A program made the position numbers and the translations under genes. Below, piece after piece: positions 44,973 through 59,300 of a stretch of 64,000 nt of DNA. This stretch comes from Augochlora pura (taxonomy: Eukaryota > Arthropoda > Insecta > Hymenoptera > Halictidae): assembly GCF_028453695.1 (NCBI RefSeq), contig NC_135774.1, forward strand, positions 12,648,001 to 12,712,000, given 5' to 3'. Below the pieces are notes generated by a model. That model ran no database searches. It was given only the letters and a program-made list of their open reading frames with translations, and had not been told where the DNA came from. Position 1 is the first letter of the stretch, and every line of letters starts with the position of its first letter.

Positions 44973-46620
44973 CTATTATAAACTGAAAAAGTTAAATAAA
45001 TATCGTACAATGTATCAGTATTTTATAGTGTATTTATACTATTACTATGGTATTATACCATCTAATTATACCACCCTTATTTCACCTAAAATACCCAAAA
45101 CTAAACCCATACCTATACACAATATTATAGTTACATTTCCAAGTTTACAATAATTAACAATATGTCGATCTAAAAATCTACTAGCCATAATTCGGCCAAC
45201 ACAAAAGTCTAGTCCTAGAGAAGACTAGTAACGCCGAGGTACGACATCGGTCAAACAATTTTCTAAACAATTATTGCGGTGCCGGTGGTTCACCTGTCAC
45301 GGTAGAACGATTGCGGCGTAATCATCGGTGTGTTCTTCGCGATGACAGGCATCGATAGACGCGCAGGAACGCCTGGCAACGTTCCTCGCCCCCCATAACT
45401 CCAGTTAACTGGACTGCGTTACGTGATTTTCCGGCGTTGGTCGCAGAGGACGTTTTCTTCTTCTCCGTTGCATCGCGGAAAACTGGCCGACTATCGCAGA
45501 ACGCTAAAATATCCTCCCGAGAACGAAGTTCTTCAAATTCTGCGAATAATTCAGAGAAACGGATCAAACTATGCTGGATTGCGCAACTCTGCCTCCATTG
45601 CGTGGAATAATATCGCATCATTGTGGTCTGAACTTATTTTTATTCCTGACATTCTTAAGATATCGAAAATAATATTTTCAGAAAATAGTTGTTGTACAAC
45701 TATTTAGTCGTAAAATATAATTAAAAATTGTAATTAATTAATTATAAAATGGATATAATATTGTGACATTTTATTCGACACTTTTGATTGTTTATTCAAT
45801 CGAATAAAAATCTATATAGACAAAAATTACCTTATTATTATTATTCACCTCATTATAATTTTGTTCCAATGAAAATAAGTTCGTATTTATACATAAAATA
45901 ATTGATTCGAATAAAAATGATATAAAGTGTTCGTCACAGTTTATCAATTTATTTCTCCTACATTTCTCTTTGTAATTATTACAGCAAAGGTTTTGTTGTT
46001 GAATTATTCGAACAAAGACTGATTCGAACGAAGAATTATTCCCGCATTCTCTTCGTTACCGAACACCGAGTTCCCCGAACAGCGCCGCCTGTAATCCGCG
46101 CGCCCACGCGCCAATCCAAATACAGATGGGAACAGGTGCGCAATTATCTAGGATCGTTTGCCCGTGGATTCCTGGTGTTTCCAGGCTGGTCTCTATACTT
46201 TGTTCCTTTGAGACACCCCCCCGTCGGCAGTCGGCGCCTCACTCCCGTATTTTCTTATATTCCCTCGCCGCGGTGAAATATTAGATCTGCTTCCAGAGGC
46301 ATGCACGTACACGCTCGCCCGATGGCATTTTATCCGCGAAACAATAGCCGCGGTATTTAATTCCACGTTGTTGTTCCCTACGATCGGAACATAGAGGAGC
46401 CATCGGAAAAATGCGGCGCGAAGTTGTCTTCGGTGGCCGGCGCGGAATGAAATATGGCATTGAACGGAATACAAAAGGAGCGTGGTCGCCTTTTACAAAT
46501 GATCCATTCAGTTCGCGGCCGGTAACGCCGAACGTACAAATGTAGCTGGAATTAACAAGTCTCGCCATTTGCATAGCGAAATTGCGGATGGTATAAAGTC
46601 TCTTATACCGAGAAATTGTT
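44973..46620. other. Non-coding DNA, no gene seen
   Basis: AT-rich with a GC-richer patch at about 45230-45600 and another at about 46060-46560. Open frames of 93-115 codons in these patches overlap on both strands and are unrecognised. Confidence 0.5.
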
Positions 46621-48460
46621 GAATACATTTCTTGATCTGTATATACGGCGTTCGTATTAGAATAACGTAAATTTTATTATAATAATAACGAGATTGGATT
46701 TATTTGAACTTCGTACTATTTATATGGTAATATACACTCATTTATAAATTATTCGAATGCTTATATTTTTAACATTTAACATTTATATATTATATATATA
46801 TATTAAGCTGAAGCATTTGATATCATATTACACACATAATAAGGGATGGATTTTAAGATTTTCTAAGTAAAAGTATGCTTCAGTTTAAAATATGTATATT
46901 CCATTAGTTGAATATTAAAAGCGTAAGCGTTCAAATATTTTCGTGTGTAAATGTATGCTTGTTATATATGATACTTTGTTATATAGTTTCTGTCGTATAC
47001 GTTTATTATAATACACGATTATATCCTACTCAGTGCAGAAAAGCGATAAAACTCTAACCTGCAGTTTTCGATTAATATTCAACTTATTACTGAGTAATTA
47101 AGAACTGTTAATGTTCCTTGGTAAATTATTGCGGTATACGAATAATGCGCGGCGAGATCAACGAGTGATTAGAGCCGGAGAGTTCGAGGAGAGAAATTCC
47201 TAATTACCGGCGGGACCGGGCGCGGTTTACAATAATCCCTTGGCCCACTGTTCCCAGATTTATTATTCAAACGGCGTTGGTAATTACTCGGCAGCGGCGT
47301 TTTCTTTTCGCGGCGCGGAAAGAGAGCATCCGCGCTCGCGCGGAGGGGGTGTGGCGGGGGCCATACAGCCGGCTAAATTGCACCGCGAGGATATTCACGG
47401 GCGTGCGAAGTCATTGTCCGCCTCATTTCCCCTTTTCGCGTGTCGCGAGACTTTCTGTTTCTTTGCGGGGGTCCCGTCGCCGCTGTTATTTTTCCACCTG
47501 TAACAACCCCTCGGGGAGCGGCGAGACGACTAATATCCGCCGCGATGCAACTTTCCAACCCCCTCCCGCCCGACAAAGACGCATTATTATGCGCGTCTCA
47601 CCGGCAACGCTGTCATCCACCAAACGACCCCTCTGCGCGCCACGCTGTCTACAATAACAGCTCACGTCCGTACGTGTGTCTGTCTTCTGTCTCTCTGTGT
47701 CTGTCTCCGTCTCTCTGTGTGCAAGGGGTTGCAAGCGCGCGATTTGTCGGGGGCCGAGTCTGCGACGACACTTTCATCGAAACGAACTTCCGTCGGAAAT
47801 TAATGCGCAAGGCGAATAGCGAAAGCGAATTTTCTAAAACGATTCCGTATGAATTTACGTTACCAATGGAGAATTTTCGTTGCGGAGCTTTGGATCCTGA
47901 GATTTTAAATAGTATTGTTTGCGGAGAACGTTGGTGGTGTTGTTACAGGTTTTAGACTGAGTTGAAAACGTATGGAAAAGAATGTTAATTATTATTATTA
48001 ATTTATTGACAATATTGAAGGAAGAGAGAATTATTTTATATTCAGATCCGCCGTTTAGTTGTGTTTGATTCTCTAATAGCTAGATTGTAGATTTTATTTA
48101 TTTACAATAACGTTAGAGAAGTTTAACCTCATCAGAAAGTATCTAAGCAGTAGCTTAGATACTGTTTAGTTTTCTTAAAATTAGAATTATTCTAAGTCTA
48201 AAGACAATGAAAATCAGTTAAAAAATTATTTGCTATGGAATTCCTCAGTAAATACCGAAAAAATCTTATCGAATGAAATGAAATGGATGATCAATAAAAC
48301 AAAAAAATTAAATAGATTCTTCCCTGCTATAAAAACTCATCCCTGAAGAGGTTTAGAATATTATCATCCTCTTTTCAATTTATGAAAATTAATAAAACGA
48401 GAGACAGATTTTTATTTAATTTCTGTTCTTGATAATTGAAGTGCCAAGTATTTATTTTGC
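46621..48460. other. Non-coding DNA, no gene seen
   Basis: AT-rich to about 47130 (a TA run at about 46786-46804), GC-rich to about 47780, then AT-rich. A TCTGTCTCTCTGTGTCTGTC microsatellite lies at about 47678-47722. The 171-codon frame at 47440-47955 runs through that microsatellite and is not supported. Confidence 0.5.
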
Positions 48461-50842
48461 AGAAAAATCCATAGTCTGCTAATTCTGATGAATATAACCA
48501 CGTTGAAATAAACTATAAAGAAAGAAAGAAAGAAATAGTTGCGATCGTATAATTTTCTATAATATATATATTTACAATATATTTATAATAATATATTTTC
48601 TACGACGATCGTGCATGGCAACAGCCATAAGAACGAATATTTGTCGGACAAGAAACTGCAGTATATTTTTACAGTTTCAAAGGGGACACGAAGCGAACAT
48701 TCTTCGTGGTTTGTTCGGCGAATTTGTCGGTCACCCTTCGCAGGGAGCAAACGTCACTGGAAGGGTCGTCCCCGAAGGCGAGTCAAATATTTACCGGCCG
48801 GAAATTACGTGTTCGGAATAGCTGTTACCCGATAAGGGGACAAAACGTCTTCGAGGCCCGTGGTGCATCATCGTGTCCCGAAGGGATGCAAATATTTTGT
48901 GCGCGCGGTTATCGATCACCGTCGTAAATTAATTTCGCCGTAGATAAGGACAGGGAGGCGAACGCCGGCTTATCGATAAACAGCGTGACAAACGCCAAAC
49001 ACTCCCGGCTAGCGAACCCCCGGGATCAAAGGTGACTTCCGGCAGGTTCAGGTACGGTTACATTATAATCGCCTGTTGGTTCCGGCTTTAACAATATTAA
49101 TAAATCCAATTAGAGCGACGCATAAATTATGCGCCAGCCAATAATCCTGCTCATCCATGGATTCCGCTGATTCGTACTCGGTATTATAGTATCGAACCTG
49201 TTAGACTTTTAAGGTTATATTTGAAGCGCGTCCTCGAATTTTGCTAAGCAATAATAATCGTTTTTTCGTTCACATTATGGCGCTAATAGTAGAACTACTT
49301 TCCTACGATTTTAAGGGCATCTGTAGGTATTTTTTACAGAGCAAATATTGGGTATTATAATTTTGCACTTGGCAGTATTTTATGTTTATCTTTGAACAAT
49401 ATACTCGAATTTTTTGAAGCAATAATCATAACTTTTGTCAAAGTTACAGAAATAGTTCTGCGATATGTGAGCTACTAGATTTCGCAAAAATTATAATTCT
49501 GCAGTACGAAAACATATAAAAATCATTCTACTGTTTTAAAATATTACAGTAATTAATAAATGAAATGTTCATTTTATACGCCACTTTAATGCGAATATAC
49601 ATGTATAGTGTCGTTACATTGACTTCCGAGAAGGAGGGTCGATCGCATGAAACAGAAACGAATTTCGGTAATTCGTCAAGCTGAGCTCGCGTCGCCCGGT
49701 TCGATGCACGGGAGAGTATTTCAGGGGCGAGAAAAATCGATGCGGAGGCGTAAAAGAAGGGGCGACCGGGAGCCAAAGGGACAACGGAGCCGCAGAGAGA
49801 GCGTCCTACCAAGGCGAAGCAGATTAGAGCAGGTCGGGGCGCGCAGCGAGATTTCATCTCTGTTGTCCTCTCTCTGTAGGCTGCCGCTTTCCGCCTCCTC
49901 GCCGCCCTCCCCCTCACCGTTCCATTCTCCTGTCGCCCTTGAATACCTTTGCCCTAACGATAGAACGCAAACGGCCCGAGCGAAGGTCCCTCCTTCGCAA
50001 GCGGCGCATCTGGTCCTTATCGTCGCCTAGGAAAAATCGGGAACCGGTTTTCTACGGCGTTCGCAAGGATCAACCGTTCATTAATGTGACAGCTTATTAC
50101 GCGCCGGTGTCCTTTCGTTCGACTCGGCGATATGATTTATGGCCATTTAACGCGATCCCGATTCTGACGAATCAATTCCGCTAACGACCGAATCATTTTC
50201 TCTAACTACACCGTTACTTACTTTGTTGCCGGGTAACGGTGTTTATTATTCGGTTAGAAGGAACGTCGCTCAAACATATCCTTTCTACTACCACGAAGAC
50301 GCGATATAACCAGTTTCGCGGAGTATGATAAGTAAAACTCTTTGAAACTTTACGATTTTTAATACGGATTTTATGATAGATTTTTTGTGTTTACGTCGGA
50401 GATTTTTATGGCGTGAATTTAATATTATTTTTGAAGAATAGTAGTGTAGAGATTTATATAGAATAATAGATATAAAAGGAATTAACCTTTCACATTTTTA
50501 GTTTGGTATTTTTATACTGCCTGTTACTGTACTTGTTTTCTTTTCATTTATTTTGTGCTGTTTTGTTTGTATCAGCAGGCGTTCGCTCGGGAATAAAATA
50601 AAATTGAATAAAAATAAAACATGGGAAAGGAAAATAAACCATATAGCAACAAAAACAGTAGGATATGGAATGAAATAATATTGAAAAACTGGAGCTTTTA
50701 TGCATTTACCACAAAAATGAATATGTCAAATACAAAACCTGTTGAAAGAATGTTCAAAGAATTCAAGGTAACAGGACATTTAAAAGTGACAGGACATTTT
50801 CATATAAATTATATTCCGTACGATTAATAGAGACGATTTTTA
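48461..50842. other. Non-coding DNA, no gene seen
   Basis: A weak relative of the dispersed motif is at 48461-48490 (AAAAATCCATAGTCTGCTAA). GC-rich blocks lie at about 48600-49150 and 49620-50270 and the remainder is AT-rich. A 68-codon frame at 50621-50827 is lysine- and asparagine-rich and unrecognised. Confidence 0.45.
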
Positions 50843-50872
50843 TTTTCCATAAAAATTCGCAGTCCAGTTATA
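50843..50872 (+). repeat. Dispersed ~30-bp motif, second good copy
   Basis: TTTTCCATAAAAATTCGCAG followed by TCCAGTTATAAG aligns with 28541-28570. The preceding GAGACGATTTTTA also resembles the GCAGACAGCTTTCA that precedes the other copy, so homology extends upstream. Confidence 0.6.
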
Positions 50873-53800
50873 AGTCACTCTATACGTCACTGTACACATC
50901 ACTCGCGTTTAGGGTTCAATTATTTCCCATCGCAGCATCGGAAAGTATGCCAGCCGATAGAAGAAGAATTGGATTAAGTACCCGGGTCGTAAAAAAGTGT
51001 TCCCTTTTATCCGATTATTGCCTGAGAGCGTCCGATAAGCCCGAGGAATCGCAGCGAACCGATGGCGGGGGCTAGTGGAACACCCGTTCCGATTCATATC
51101 TAACTATTTCGAATGTGCCACTAATGTGTCGCAGTATCACCGGGGCACGTTCTCACATGGCCATTAAAGAATTCATTCACGGGAACACGCATCCCGTTTC
51201 CCAGCCGGGTTAGGAACACGATAGGCATTAACGGTGTCTCGTCCCCCGTCGCTCGGGAAACGGATTTCACGGAAACGCTGTCCTATCGAGCGAAGAAAGG
51301 GCATTATGCAAATAGGAAGCTTCGGTCCCGACGACACTGAGATCGTTAATGTATTCGAGAGGGTTGCGCCTTTTCACGGGGCGAATCGTTACGACCTTAA
51401 TACCGAAGCCGTTTCTTTCAATTTATTAAAGATACCCTGGAAAAAAGGAGACCGAATTGTTGCCCCTCCTCGGCGTCCTTATATTTAATCAAGTGTCCCT
51501 TTAACCCGACTGCGCATTGTGTCCAATTCATAGTCTACCGACGAAAATCTATTTCACCCCTTATTCGAAACTTTTCTTTTTATAGGTTATGTCAAGTTAT
51601 TTTTATTGTGCGTTAATTGATGGTCGATATCAATTGTTAAATATATAGGTTTATAATTTTAATTTTGAGACTATTTATTTTATCTTAATGGTAGGACTAT
51701 TATTATATGTTATATATAAGGTAAAGATACAAAAAGCGATTACCTAAGTAGCTAAATAACAGGCGTTACATGTCTACAATTTTATCGATATGTATTACAT
51801 AACGTAAAAAATAATTTAGTTAAGCTACTTTTTGATCTTTCTCTTTGAATATAAAATTTTAATCGTATCAGTATTCAGAAAATTGTCTGATTAGATCTTA
51901 ATATTTAATTAATAGTTAATTTATATTTATATTCTTTTAAATCGAAAGAAAATTTGATTTTTCTAAATAGAAGAAAGAAAAACTATCTCCTCCCATCTGA
52001 AAGATTACAATATAAGGGGTAAAATACGAATACATCTTTCGAACAAAGTTTCGTCAATAAATTATTATCAATTAACTTCCTACCCTTAAGAAAACTTCCC
52101 AGCCTATTCTCAGCCTGGAGAATACCTGACGAGATCGAAAGGGTACGTTGAAATATCTTGCACCGTCTTCTAGAACCTGCTGCCAGGTATCCTGCACCTA
52201 CCTGGTGGGAGAGCTGTGCCAACAAAATTACGATTCCGGACAAAGTACTAACCAACCTGGGCAAAGATTGCGCTTTTCGAGGTCGGAGACTAAGCGGTTG
52301 AGCAAACTTCGGCTTTGCTTGCGTGCAGTGACGGTGCATACAATTCTAAAATGCCAAAAAGGTATCTGCCCATATTATCAACGGTGAGAGAACATTTCAA
52401 ATTACGAATTTTATGTTAAATTTTTGTTTTCATTGAACATGTAAGTAGAAAATTAAAATTTCTTTCCGAAAGTAATTTTTTAAAAAGTTTATTTAAGAAG
52501 TTGAAAATATAAGCCTTCTGGAAATTATAAATCATGAATATAACATTAGAAAAATAGAAAATAAAGTCCAGGTAAATATAAATAAGATAAAAATGTATTT
52601 TTATTTAGTGTATGTATTTTATATCTTATTTTCGAAAACAGACTCGATGCAGCGTTTATCTAGTGAGAAATAATTAGTAAATAATAAGCAGAGCACTATC
52701 TGTTCGTCGAATATTAATGAAAAATATTTTAAATTAACAGAGTTATATACTGCTCAAAAATAATACCAAAGAATCATTTCCAATAGAAATACTACACAAC
52801 AGAATAATTAAATTTATTACAATGGAACCAACAGGAGAACATTATACTTAAAACTCCATGTAATAGAATAAAGACCACCATATAGTAATATCATAATTAA
52901 CTATTGACACGAATCAATATTATTCATTATACTTAGCTCTATCACTTAGTAACATTCTAAATTAAATAAACCATATTGGTCAGGTCGAAAAAATGTATTT
53001 CGGCCAGCTCCTCGGTACTCGAGAATACATACATATTACGGCGTCGCGTCCCCGCGACAAGAAGATGGCTGCCGTGCGAGAAGGAGCGCGTCCGAAGCGC
53101 GACCGAGGAGGACGGCGATAATCTTGGTGGCTGGCCCGGCGCGCGATGAAGAGGATTCTTCCACCTTTTTCGCCGCGGGCCATTATTCTACACGTGCGAA
53201 CATTTCGCGGGAACAATGGTCCGGTCGTTAGCCGGAGTTTTCGTCCTGAGTTAGGATCGTGTCCGGCCGCGTATTATTCCGACGGGTTCCTGGAACGGCA
53301 CTCGTTTGTCGGCAAAAATAAGACACCGTGGAAACCCGTGAAACCCGGAGGTCCGCCGAGGAACCTGCCCTCCTCTACACGTGTTCCCTTTTCCCTTCCA
53401 TCCCGACCCCCCGTTCGCCGCCCGTATCCATTTTTTTTCTCTCCCCCGGCTCCTCTGTCTTGTTCATTGTTCGGCTCCATTGCCTCTCGCGGAGACATTT
53501 TCTGAAACTAATTGGGCCGCCGCCTCATTAGGCACGAAACTCGAGGATGACTTTCTCGCGTTAGGCCAGCCCCGGATTGTTCCATTCCCGGTGCTTCGGG
53601 GGTCGTAAAGAGGTCCGCCGGGCCACGGGGGCGCTGTTTTTGCCGGGGCTCTTTCGACTTCGCGTGCGAAACAGAGATCATCGCGGCGACGATGACGGGG
53701 TCTCGGCCGCTCGGCTTCCGAGAGCAGCCGATCTCTTTAGCGGATACGAGCGCTTTTTGCGCGCAGTTGAAATTGAATGTGCGTGAGCCGAGCTGGCTCT

Positions 53801-54543
53801 TTGTGCACCTGATTAGTCTCGGCGAGATTGCAAGTGCTACCACAGCAGGTAGAGAACGAGTTCTCACGCGAATCGATGCCTGTCAGCGGCGTTTGTTGCG
53901 GCGTGTTTCTCTATCTGTACGCGAAACTTAGCTTGATTGGTTCACCTTGACTCGGTGTAATTTTCTAGTCGTACATCTATTCATTTTATATGTTTGAATA
54001 ATCTTAGTTTTAGCCACAATACTGCACGAGAAGTTTGCTCTGTTGAGGAAACAATTCGTGTCCTGTTTTTCAACTTTTAATTAATTCAATTCTTCTAGAG
54101 TTGTTTGTTTGTTGTTACTTTATATGTGAAGCCTGACAGTTCCTGGTTTCGAGTTATATGAACATTTTTATAGTTGTATAAAAAGTTTGGATTATTGAGG
54201 TAGCTATGCGAGTGATTAATGAGTGACTTAATGAGTAATTAATAGACTGAGAATTTTATACGTTTATGGCAGAGATCAGCGATAATAGAAGGATTTAGGA
54301 GTATTGTTACACTAGTTTCAATCTATTAATACTTAATTTATCATTTTAACCAATTAAGATGAATCAGTCCTTTATTTCGAAGTTGTTGAAATTATCTCTA
54401 TATTGAATCATATCAATCCAAATAAAAATTATGATAAAAATGTTGAAAAGTCTAAAAATAATAACGTGATATAATAATACATAAAACAACAAAATATAAT
54501 AATAATAATGTATTATCATTTCTAAAATACTTGCCGGTTAAAA
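50873..54543. other. Non-coding DNA, no gene seen
   Basis: Alternating GC-rich (about 50920-51510, 52080-52360, 52980-53940) and AT-rich blocks. Frames in the GC-rich block at 53146-53931 overlap on both strands and are proline-, serine- and arginine-rich. No exon or RNA gene could be supported. Confidence 0.5.
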
Positions 54544-54825
54544 TTATCCGAAGAAGCAATGCACTCCAGTCCACTCAACAGAAATAAACAGAGCCTCAAG
54601 GTTGTGAAAAGAGTGATAAATCGCGCTAGTCTCCGGAGCCAAGCATATATCATCTAAATAAATGGGGTCCAATTGGAAAAGCGCAGTGAACAGATTTTTC
54701 AGTCGATCATTCTCGAAAATGTTATTGCGACGGTAGCCCGCATCCGCATCAATAACCTCCTTTCCCATAAACAACGTCACCTCGTTGCCTTTCATGCAAC
54801 GATGCAACCAGCATGCGTCGCGCAA
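54544..54825 (-). other. Unassigned 93-codon open frame (weak coding candidate)
   Basis: An intact minus-strand frame from ATG to stop. Unlike most frames here it lies in DNA of balanced composition, its translation has varied residues (for example LFMGKEVIDADAGYRRNN and LDPIYLDDICLAPETS), and few of its codons end in A. I recognise no domain and see no convincing splice sites or promoter. It could be chance, a decayed gene fragment or a small gene. Confidence 0.15.
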
Positions 54826-56380
54826 CGCGTTGCGTCGTTCCAGACGAATTTATCAATCGTTCGTACCCACTGAATTTTAGTCGCCGGGAAATTCTCTTTC
54901 ACCGAACAGCCTCCGCTGTAAATTATCAACGGAATATTTATAATAAACCGATGATACATGACTCCGCCGTCCGGTCGATTGATTATTACATACTCGGTTG
55001 GGAGAGGCTCTCTTTGTACGAACGCAGTGATCTACAAAATCTCTCGACCATTTACGATCTTTTCAATGTACATTCCACGGTTCAAATATTTATTTAACTC
55101 CTTGCGGAAAGGAAACGGTCGAAGTCTCGATATACTTCGAAGGAGATAAAACGAGGTTTCCTCGGACGGCGTACTCTCTGGTCGATAGGAAACTTTTACC
55201 TCTCTCGAATTTTATTTTCCGAAGGTAACAAGGTTTACCAATCTTCTCGATTAATTGACTTCTGATCTTTGAAGTTACTTTAAAATTAACGTAATTTTTA
55301 GTTATTTAGTATTACGATTAAGTAAACCAAAGTGTATTCAGAAGAAATGGACATGGAGCAAAGAACTGTTTGAAAATAAATTGTTGCTAAGAGAATGATT
55401 GCTCTTATTAAATGTAAAAAAGAAACCATAGAATATTAAGCATTTTCGTTGATTTATTACTATACATAATTATCAATTAAATGCGCTTTCATTTTGCCCA
55501 CTATATTTCTATAAAAATTATATTCTTCCCAAATAAAATTGTTCTGACTTATATTTCTGTATTCTAATATATATTTAAAAATTTAATTTTACTTCGTCTC
55601 TGTACGTGCATTACGACATTTTACTTTGTACGGGAACAGAAACTTTTTCCCTCGGAGCGTAGACGAAGACGGCGATGAATAATCGAAAATCCGCGCATTC
55701 CTCGAGCGTGATAAATTGCAACAATGTCGGCAGAATCATCGCCGCGTGTTCACGGAGGCAGCGCAATCGATGGCCCATACTTCTTTGTCCCAGCGATTCT
55801 CACGAAGCGCCAGGCGAGATCCATTGACCGAAGCGATCGCGGGTGGATCGAGGACCGCAAGTGGGTGGAGACCTGCCCACGCGGTTCCGCAGTCCCGGCC
55901 GGGAAGGACGAGTTCGAAGACTGCTCGGATCGACGTAATAGCGGGAGGAGCGGAGTGGAGGCCACCCGTGGTATCGCCGCGTTTTACATAATCGGTCAGC
56001 AGTCGCGAAGGGTAACGACGAGCGCGCGAGCCGGATGCGCTCGCAACTTTTGCATATTCCCCCCGGGGGGGAGGAGCAGCGGCGGCACTATCAGCCTGGC
56101 TACCGGGTCCAAGAGAACCCTCTCCAACCCCCTCCCGCCGTCTCGTGGTTTTCGAGCCGCCACACCTATGATCGTTCCATCGTAGCCCCGAGTGAGTTGC
56201 ATCGGTGGGCGCGAGCCGCATCAACGCGTTCCCTTTGACGATATAATCATCGCATCACCGGCGACGTAATAAATCGACTAGCGAGCCGGCACGATTATCC
56301 TCGATCCTACCACCGCCGGTACCGACGTGCAATGTATAATTTGAGACGAAAAGGGTTCCGGGCTGCTTCGAACCCGGAAA
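54826..56380. other. Non-coding DNA, no gene seen
   Basis: AT-rich at about 55200-55610, GC-rich at about 55660-56380. In the latter, five frames overlap on both strands (for example 55724-56185 + and 55736-56224 -), the signature of stop-poor DNA and not of a gene. Confidence 0.5.
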
Positions 56381-59300
56381 GAGAGTGGATACTTTTCTGC
56401 GAATCGAGGAGCTCGAGGGTCAACTATGCGAATTTTTTTCTCGGAAACTGCGAAGCGGTTTCATTCGAGACTTTTTCAACGGTTTTGACAGTGTTTGAGG
56501 AAGGTGTGTAAATTTTTCCGCTGGGATCGGTGCGATAGAAATTGATGTACAGAGTGCTGAGTCGTGTTACCTAGAGGAGGGCAGTATTCGAATTCTTTTC
56601 AATCGAATATTTTATTTCATTAGAAATTATTCAATATTTGTTCTAAATTATTCTATTTATTTCTTTGAATAATTCTCCATTTGAATAGTTTTTTATTGGA
56701 ATAAACGATGCGAATAATCGCTGACAAATAAATGGATAAACATTGAAGAAAACACTACAACACTCCTATATATTCCAACTCTTATTCTAATAAAATCTTA
56801 TATTTGATACAGATCAATTTCGTCGAATATAATTTTATTCTCTTACCCATGATCCGAATAAATCTGCCAATTTCTAATACCACCAAAAATAGTTCCTAAT
56901 ACCATCAAAAAACCTCGGTTTTACACCGAAATCATAAGGAATCCATTCCTATACCTGGACAGATCCTCGGACGTTGTTAGAGGCGAGCAAAGACAAAGGA
57001 AGAGACGGCCGACGACGACACGGGAGATCTGGAAGGCGCATCCTGACCTCACAGCGAGATAAATCGTCGTGGGACCGTACTCCTCTTCCTGGCTCGACCA
57101 CCGACTCGACCTGCCCACTCGATCCGATCGACCGGTTAATCTTGGATCACCTGTACTCGCAACCTGTCCTCCTGCTTCCTGGGATCTCGAATTACGCCTG
57201 GAAAAAGGCCCGCGTTTCGTTTACATAAAGGGGAAGAAGAGACAGGCCTTCTCTCCCGTCACGGTGGCGCGTAAATCCCTCCCCTCCCCTCCACCGGAGG
57301 AGCGCAAGCAAGCCGTTTAGGCGAGTCCTCCGTTACCGGATTAATGCCCGGCACCCGGGGGCCGCCAGACCCCTCTCACGTGACGTGTCAAAACATGTGG
57401 ACCGGGCCGAATCACACCGTCAGCATTCAGAAATTATCGTCGGCTCGCGAGAGTCGAGTGCTTCCGTCGACACTCGACGCCCGGGGACCTCGTGTGAAGA
57501 AGTTGTCACGGCACCACCCCGGCTTAAACGTCGCCTCCTCTGCGGCGGCCTCTCTTAATTGCTGTTCATCGGCGGCCGCCAGGGTCCCACGCAATCCATG
57601 CGCTCCATTTAATGCCCGGCCACTTCAACGGAGTTTACGGACTACGCCGAGCGTTTATCCTTTTAGCGAGACTCCCGGTTTTTGCAATGTAAATGACCGG
57701 TTGCCGGAGTTATGCGGTGACTTCATAGTTTTCCTCGGGACCCCGTCCACTGGGTGGTCTCCACGAAACGGGGCTTCCGTCGAGGGAATCCGCTCGGGAA
57801 ATTTTTCCGACCGAGCCTATTTGTGGTTTTAAGGGGGACCGGGAAAAATAAAGTTGCCAGGGAGCTGTTTTCTCTGAACCCGGAGGGGCTATTAAAGAGG
57901 CTCTTGAGGAGGATACATTCATCATGCGTAGGGGAACGTGGAGTAGGTGCGGGGATAGTCATCAGGAAAGTCATCTCACTAATTTTTGTTCACAGCGGAT
58001 ACCTTCGCGAAGCTGGGGCGATTCTTCGATAAATGTTTCATCTTAAGAACCACCTCCTAGAGTTAACAACGTCTTTACAAAATTTGTAATTAACTTGCAA
58101 ATATATAAATTAATACTAAAATATAAATCGTAATAATAACATATATTAACAAAATATATAACATGTGTTATAACATGTATTATTAACATGTATAATATTT
58201 CAAAAATAATGAATAATATTTTAATTATTAAGATTTTATTTTCGGTCTCCAATGACCCCAGAATGTTACATACGAGTTCTAAGGTTAACAAGATGTTGCA
58301 ACGTTTTCGAAACAGCGTGTACGTCGTATCTAGGGAATTCAGGGCACGCAGGGTCGTTTCGCCGGTCAGGGGTAATTTAGGAATTTCGTAGAAACAACCG
58401 GTGAGTCACGGCGCGGGTAGAAACCGCTTCGCCAAAATTTTAGAGCGAAGTGCAACGACCGTTTTACGTAACGCCACGCGACGTGCCAGAATCGAAGCTC
58501 TCGATTTTCGATGTTGGTTTCGGGACGCCCGGAGGCCGCGCTATCGACTTGCTTCCTGGCGAACGCTCCGCGGATTAACGATACAGACTTTGTTTCCTTC
58601 TGAACAAGCGAGCGCGGTTCACATAGTGAACAGGTCTCCGGCGACGATCCCACGCGTCGCTTTGAACCGAGCCGCTCGTGGTTTCCACGATTTCCTAACC
58701 GAATTTCCTATCTGCCAGGAAAGCGCCGAATCATTCGCGGAATTCCGTCGGTCTACAGGAGGGGAACGCGTTTCCGGAATTTTTTAACTGTAATCCCACC
58801 ACGATAGACGCATTTTTTCCCTGGTTAATTAACTGCGCGGTATCCCCACCAGTTCCTGGAAATAACCGAACCTTTCTCTTTTGCTTTTGCTTCATTCACG
58901 CTGCGTGCTTATCACTTTCGTCTTCGACGCACTGGAGTAGAACAGGAACTGCAGTTCTCGAAGACTGGGTTGTTAGTTTGAACACGTGGCACGTGGTGGG
59001 ATCTGATGGTTGGGTTGATGATAGGTCCAGTTATATTTGAAAGATTGTTTATAGTTACTTTTAAGTATTTTTTATTTTTATTTATAACAATAAATTGTAA
59101 TTAATTATTTAAGGAAGAATAGATAGCTTGTGATAGGAGAATTTTCTATGTTTTGAAAGATATTTTTTTATTTGGTTAATTTATTTAAATAATTAATAAT
59201 TATTTTGCAAATGTATAAACAAATACTAAAATATCTATTACTAAATAAGTGAGCACTAATTTTATAAATTATTATTTTCCTTTGTTTTATGAACAAATTA

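Noticed and set aside
55724..56224. Overlapping 153- and 162-codon frames on opposite strands
   Set aside because: Both strands and several frames are open over the same GC-rich DNA, the signature of composition and not of a gene.
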